The notes beneath the pieces are model-generated. The model saw nothing but the letters and a program-made list of their open reading frames with translations, did not search any database and had not been told where the DNA came from. A DNA stretch of 64,000 bases from Luzula sylvatica (lineage: Eukaryota; Streptophyta; Magnoliopsida; Poales; Juncaceae), in assembly GCA_946800325.1 (NCBI GenBank), contig OX326960.1, positions 35,121,629 to 35,185,628 of the forward strand, written 5' to 3'. Numbering within the stretch: the stretch's first letter is position 1; each line of letters opens with the position of its first letter. Positions 61,575 through 64,000 of this stretch are shown here, in pieces. Position numbers and translations under genes: made by a program.

Positions 61575-64000
61575 CCAAATTTGACAAACACTAAGAAAGT
61601 TTGTTTTTCGATTTCAAAACAAGATTTTAACGCTTTGAGGAGTTCAAATAACGTGTTTTCAGGTCATTTGTATCGTATCTTTTAGTACATAACTTTTCAC
61701 CAAATTTCAGAAACACTAAGGAAGTTTGTTTTTCGATTCAAAACAAGATTTTAACGCTTTGAGGAGTTCAAATAACGTGTTTTTAGATCATTTGTATCGT
61801 ATCTTTTAGTACATAACTTTTCACCAAATTTCACAAACACTAGGAAAGTTTGTTTTTCGTTTCAAAACAAGATTTTAACGCTTTGAGGAGTTCAAATAAC
61901 GTGTTTTTAGATCATTTGTATCGTATATTTTAGTACATAACTTTTCACCAAATTTCAGAAACACTAAGGAAGTTTGTTTTTCGATTCAAAACAAGATTTT
62001 AACGCTTTGAGGAGTTCAAATAACGTGTTTTCAGATTATTTGTATCGTATATTTTACTACGTAACTTTTCACCAAATTTCAGAAACACTAAGGAAGTTTG
62101 TTTTTCTATTCAAAACAAGATTTTAACGCTTTGAGGAGTTCAAATAACGTGTTTTTAGATCATTTGTATCGTATCTTTTAGTACATAACTTTTCACCAAA
62201 TTTCACAAACACTAAGGAAATTTGTTTTTCGATTCAAAACAAGATTTTAAAGCTTTGAGGAGTTCAAATAACGTGTTTTTAGTTCATTTGTATCGTATGT
62301 TTTACTACATAACTTTTCACCAAATTTCACAAACACTAAGGAAGTTTGTTTTTCGAGTCAAAACAAGATTTTAACGCTTTGAGGAGTTCAAATAACGTGT
62401 TTTTAGATCATTTGTATCGTATCTTTTAGTACGTAACGTTTCACCAAATTTCACAAACACTAAGGAAGTTTGTTTTTCGATTCAAAACAAGATTTTAACG
62501 CTTTGAGGAGTTCAAATAACGTGTTTTTAGATCATTTGTATCGTATCTTTTAGTACATAACTTTTCACCAAATTTCACAAACACTAAGGAAATTTGTTTT
62601 TCGATTCAAAACAAGATTTTAACGCTTTGAGGAGTTCAAATAACGTGTTTTTAGTTCATTTGTATCGTATCTTTTAGTACATAACTTTTCACCAAATTTC
62701 AGAAACACTAAGGAAGTTTGTTTTTCGAGTCAAAACAAGATTTTAACGCTTTGAGGAGTTCAAATAACGTGTTTTTAGATCATTTGTATCGTATCTTTTA
62801 CTACATAACTTTTCACCAAATTTGACAAACACTAAGAAAGTTTGTTTTTCGATTTCAAAACAAGATTTTAACGCTTTGAGGAGTTCAAATAACGTGTTTT
62901 CAGGTCATTTGTATCGTATCTTTTAGTACATAACTTTTCACCAAATTTCAGAAACACTAAGGAAGTTTGTTTTTCGATTCAAAACAAGATTTTAACGCTT
63001 TGAGGAGTTCAAATAACGTGTTTTTAGATCATTTGTATCGTATCTTTTAGTACATAACTTTTCACCAAATTTCACAAACACTAGGAAAGTTTGTTTTTCG
63101 TTTCAAAACAAGATTTTAACGCTTTGAGGAGTTCAAATAACGTGTTTTTAGATCATTTGTATCGTATCTTTTAGTACATAACTTTTCACCAAATTTCAGA
63201 AACACTAAGGAAGTTTGTTTTTCTATTCAAAACAAGATTTTAACGCTTTGAGGAGTTCAAATAACGTGTTTTCAGATTATTTGTATCGTATATTTTACTA
63301 CATAACTTTTCACCAAATTTCAGAAACACTAAGGAAGTTTGTTTTTCTATTCAAAACAAGATTTTAACGCTTTGAGGAGTTCAAATAACGTGTTTTTAGA
63401 TCATTTGTATCGTATCTTTTAGTACATAACTTTTCACCAAATTTCACAAACACTAAGGAAATTTGTTTTTCGATTCAAAACAAGATTTTAACGCTTTGAG
63501 GAGTTCAAATAACGTGTTTTTAGTTCATTTGTATCGTATGTTTTACTACATAACTTTTCACCAAATTTCACAAACACTAAGGAAGTTTGTTTTTCGAGTC
63601 AAAACAAGATTTTAACGCTTTGAGGAGTTCAAATAACGTGTTTTTAGATCATTTGTATCGTATCTTTTAGTACGTAACGTTTCACCAAATTTCACAAACA
63701 CTAAGGAAGTTTGTTTTTCGATTCAAAACAAGATTTTAACGCTTTGAGGAGTTCAAATAACGTGTTTTTAGATCATTTGTATCGTATCTTTTAGTACATA
63801 ACTTTTCACCAAATTTCACAAACACTAGGAAAGTTTGTTTTTCGTTTCAAAACAAGATTTTAACGCTTTGAGGAGTTCAAATAACGTGTTTTTAGATCAT
63901 TTGTATCGTATCTTTTAGTACATAACTTTTCACCAAATTTCAGAAACACTAAGGAAGTTTGTTTTTCTATTCAAAACAAGATTTTAACGCTTTGAGGAGT
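61575..64000 (+). repeat. Ten-monomer repeat in zone 3 (1241-bp period)
   Basis: The first copy is 61575-62815 and the second starts at 62816 and runs to the window end. The order in both is TTTGAC/CAGGTC, CAGAAAC/CGATTC, CTAGGAAAG/CGTTTC, a CAGATTATT unit, CTATTC, GGAAATTTG with AGTTC, CGAGTC with TACGTAACGTTTC, CGATTC. The copies part company at the ninth unit (62568 is GGAAATTTG; 63809 is CTAGGAAAG). The fourth unit also differs (CGATTC and TACGTAACTTTT at 61948, CTATTC and ACATAAC at 63189). Confidence 0.8.
63933..64000 (+). repeat. Partial monomer at the window edge (68 bp)
   Basis: Positions 1-68 of a CAGAAAC/CTATTC unit, ending inside the invariant core (GAGGAGT). The array evidently continues beyond the window; the left edge likewise starts exactly at monomer position 1 with no flanking sequence. 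Confidence 0.97.

Larger units (their letters stand above)
1..64000 (+). repeat. Satellite DNA array, 124/125-bp monomer, about 515 copies
   Basis: The entire window is a head-to-tail tandem array of one monomer. Monomer starts (the CCAAATTT motif) fall at 1, 126, 250, 374, 498, 622 and so on to 63933. All spacings I checked are 124 or 125 bp, giving 515 full copies, 72 of them 125 bp. Every copy has the same orientation, and I saw no inserted element or unique sequence. The consensus is about 71% A+T. In the consensus all six reading frames meet a stop within about 111 bp, and because 124 is not a multiple of three the frame changes at every unit, so it is not coding. Family knowledge: arrays of this size and homogeneity form centromeric, pericentromeric or subtelomeric heterochromatin in eukaryotes. 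Which of these applies, and in which species, cannot be told here. Confidence 0.98.
49783..64000 (+). repeat. Zone 3: divergent HOR arrangement of the same monomer subfamilies
   Basis: About 114 monomers in continuous 124/125-bp register, but not collinear over long distances with copies A-C. G80C, C99A, G87T and TTTTGAGATC are absent. Extra-T TTTGAC units stand at 49783, 51025, 52639, 54004, 57231, 58844, 60333, 61575 and 62816, giving irregular intervals of about 1.2 to 3.2 kb. The region has more isolated substitutions than zones 1 and 2, for example AAATCAATAT and GGTAGTTTGCTTTT near 52061 and 52168, TATGCTTTAC near 54978, CGAGTGAAAAC near 55037, C77T at 55942 and AAGCTTTG near 62250. The TTTTTAGATTTC unit at 60333 matches copy A 3477, so zone 3 shares ancestry with the HOR. 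It may be the edge of the homogenised domain. Confidence 0.75.

Noticed and set aside
1..64000. Protein-coding genes or a tandem-repeat protein
   Set aside because: Both strands have stops in every frame of the monomer, and the 124-bp period rotates the frame, so consensus open stretches stay near 111 bp or less. Variants remove single stops but nothing gene-like results.
1..64000. CRISPR array
   Set aside because: The repeat core is regular, but the sequence between cores is the same in all copies apart from a few substitutions. There are no unique spacers and no cas genes.
1..64000. Telomere, rDNA spacer or known alphoid, 178-bp or 155-bp plant centromere repeat
   Set aside because: The unit length and sequence do not resemble the telomere motifs, human alpha satellite, Arabidopsis 178-bp or rice CentO repeats as I know them, and no rRNA segment is present.
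1..64000. Assignment to Luzula sylvatica Lusy1
   Set aside because: The remembered 124-bp length agrees, but I cannot recall the sequence. Length alone does not support a species call.
1..64000. Replication origin (yeast ARS consensus) in each monomer
   Set aside because: I looked for WTTTAYRTTTW on both strands of the consensus and found no match.

Overview
The whole window is one uninterrupted satellite DNA array. A 124-bp monomer, about 29% G+C in its consensus, is repeated head to tail from base 1 to base 64000. I find no gene, RNA gene, transposon, inversion or unique sequence. Monomer starts at 1 and 63933 are 63932 bp apart, which fits 515 complete monomers: 443 of 124 bp and 72 of 125 bp. 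A 68-bp partial copy follows. The 125-bp form carries one extra T, always at the same place (GATTC becomes GATTTC).

Such a long, homogeneous, single-orientation array with nested higher-order repeats (HORs) is typical of centromeric, pericentromeric or other constitutive heterochromatin in a eukaryote. The species cannot be read from the sequence. I recall a 124-bp centromeric satellite (Lusy1) from the holocentric plant Luzula sylvatica. I do not remember its sequence, so this is a length match only and a weak lead.

Layout. Zone 1 (1 to about 17.1 kb) is two nearly identical copies of an 8814-bp, 71-monomer HOR. At 17133-17505 a three-monomer junction breaks the register. Zone 2 (17506 to about 49.8 kb) is built from truncated and expanded derivatives of the same HOR. 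It holds a 41-monomer partial copy, a 9-monomer tandem duplication (1118 bp), a 31-monomer tandem duplication (3846 bp), a 50-monomer period (6206 bp), a 58-monomer period (7202 bp), and small 5- and 8-monomer duplications. Zone 3 (49783-64000) uses the same monomer subfamilies in a different order. It lacks several zone 1/2 marker mutations and includes a 10-monomer repeat of 1241 bp.

The monomer has two parts. Positions 54-80, and to a lesser degree 91-103, are almost invariant across the array. Nearly all subfamily-defining variation lies at positions 1-48, 80-90 and 104-124. The invariant core contains a short dyad. A second dyad at positions 10-30 is broken in many subfamilies. The array appears to have grown by repeated unequal exchange or amplification at scales from 5 to 71 monomers, and the shared private mutations allow part of that history to be ordered.
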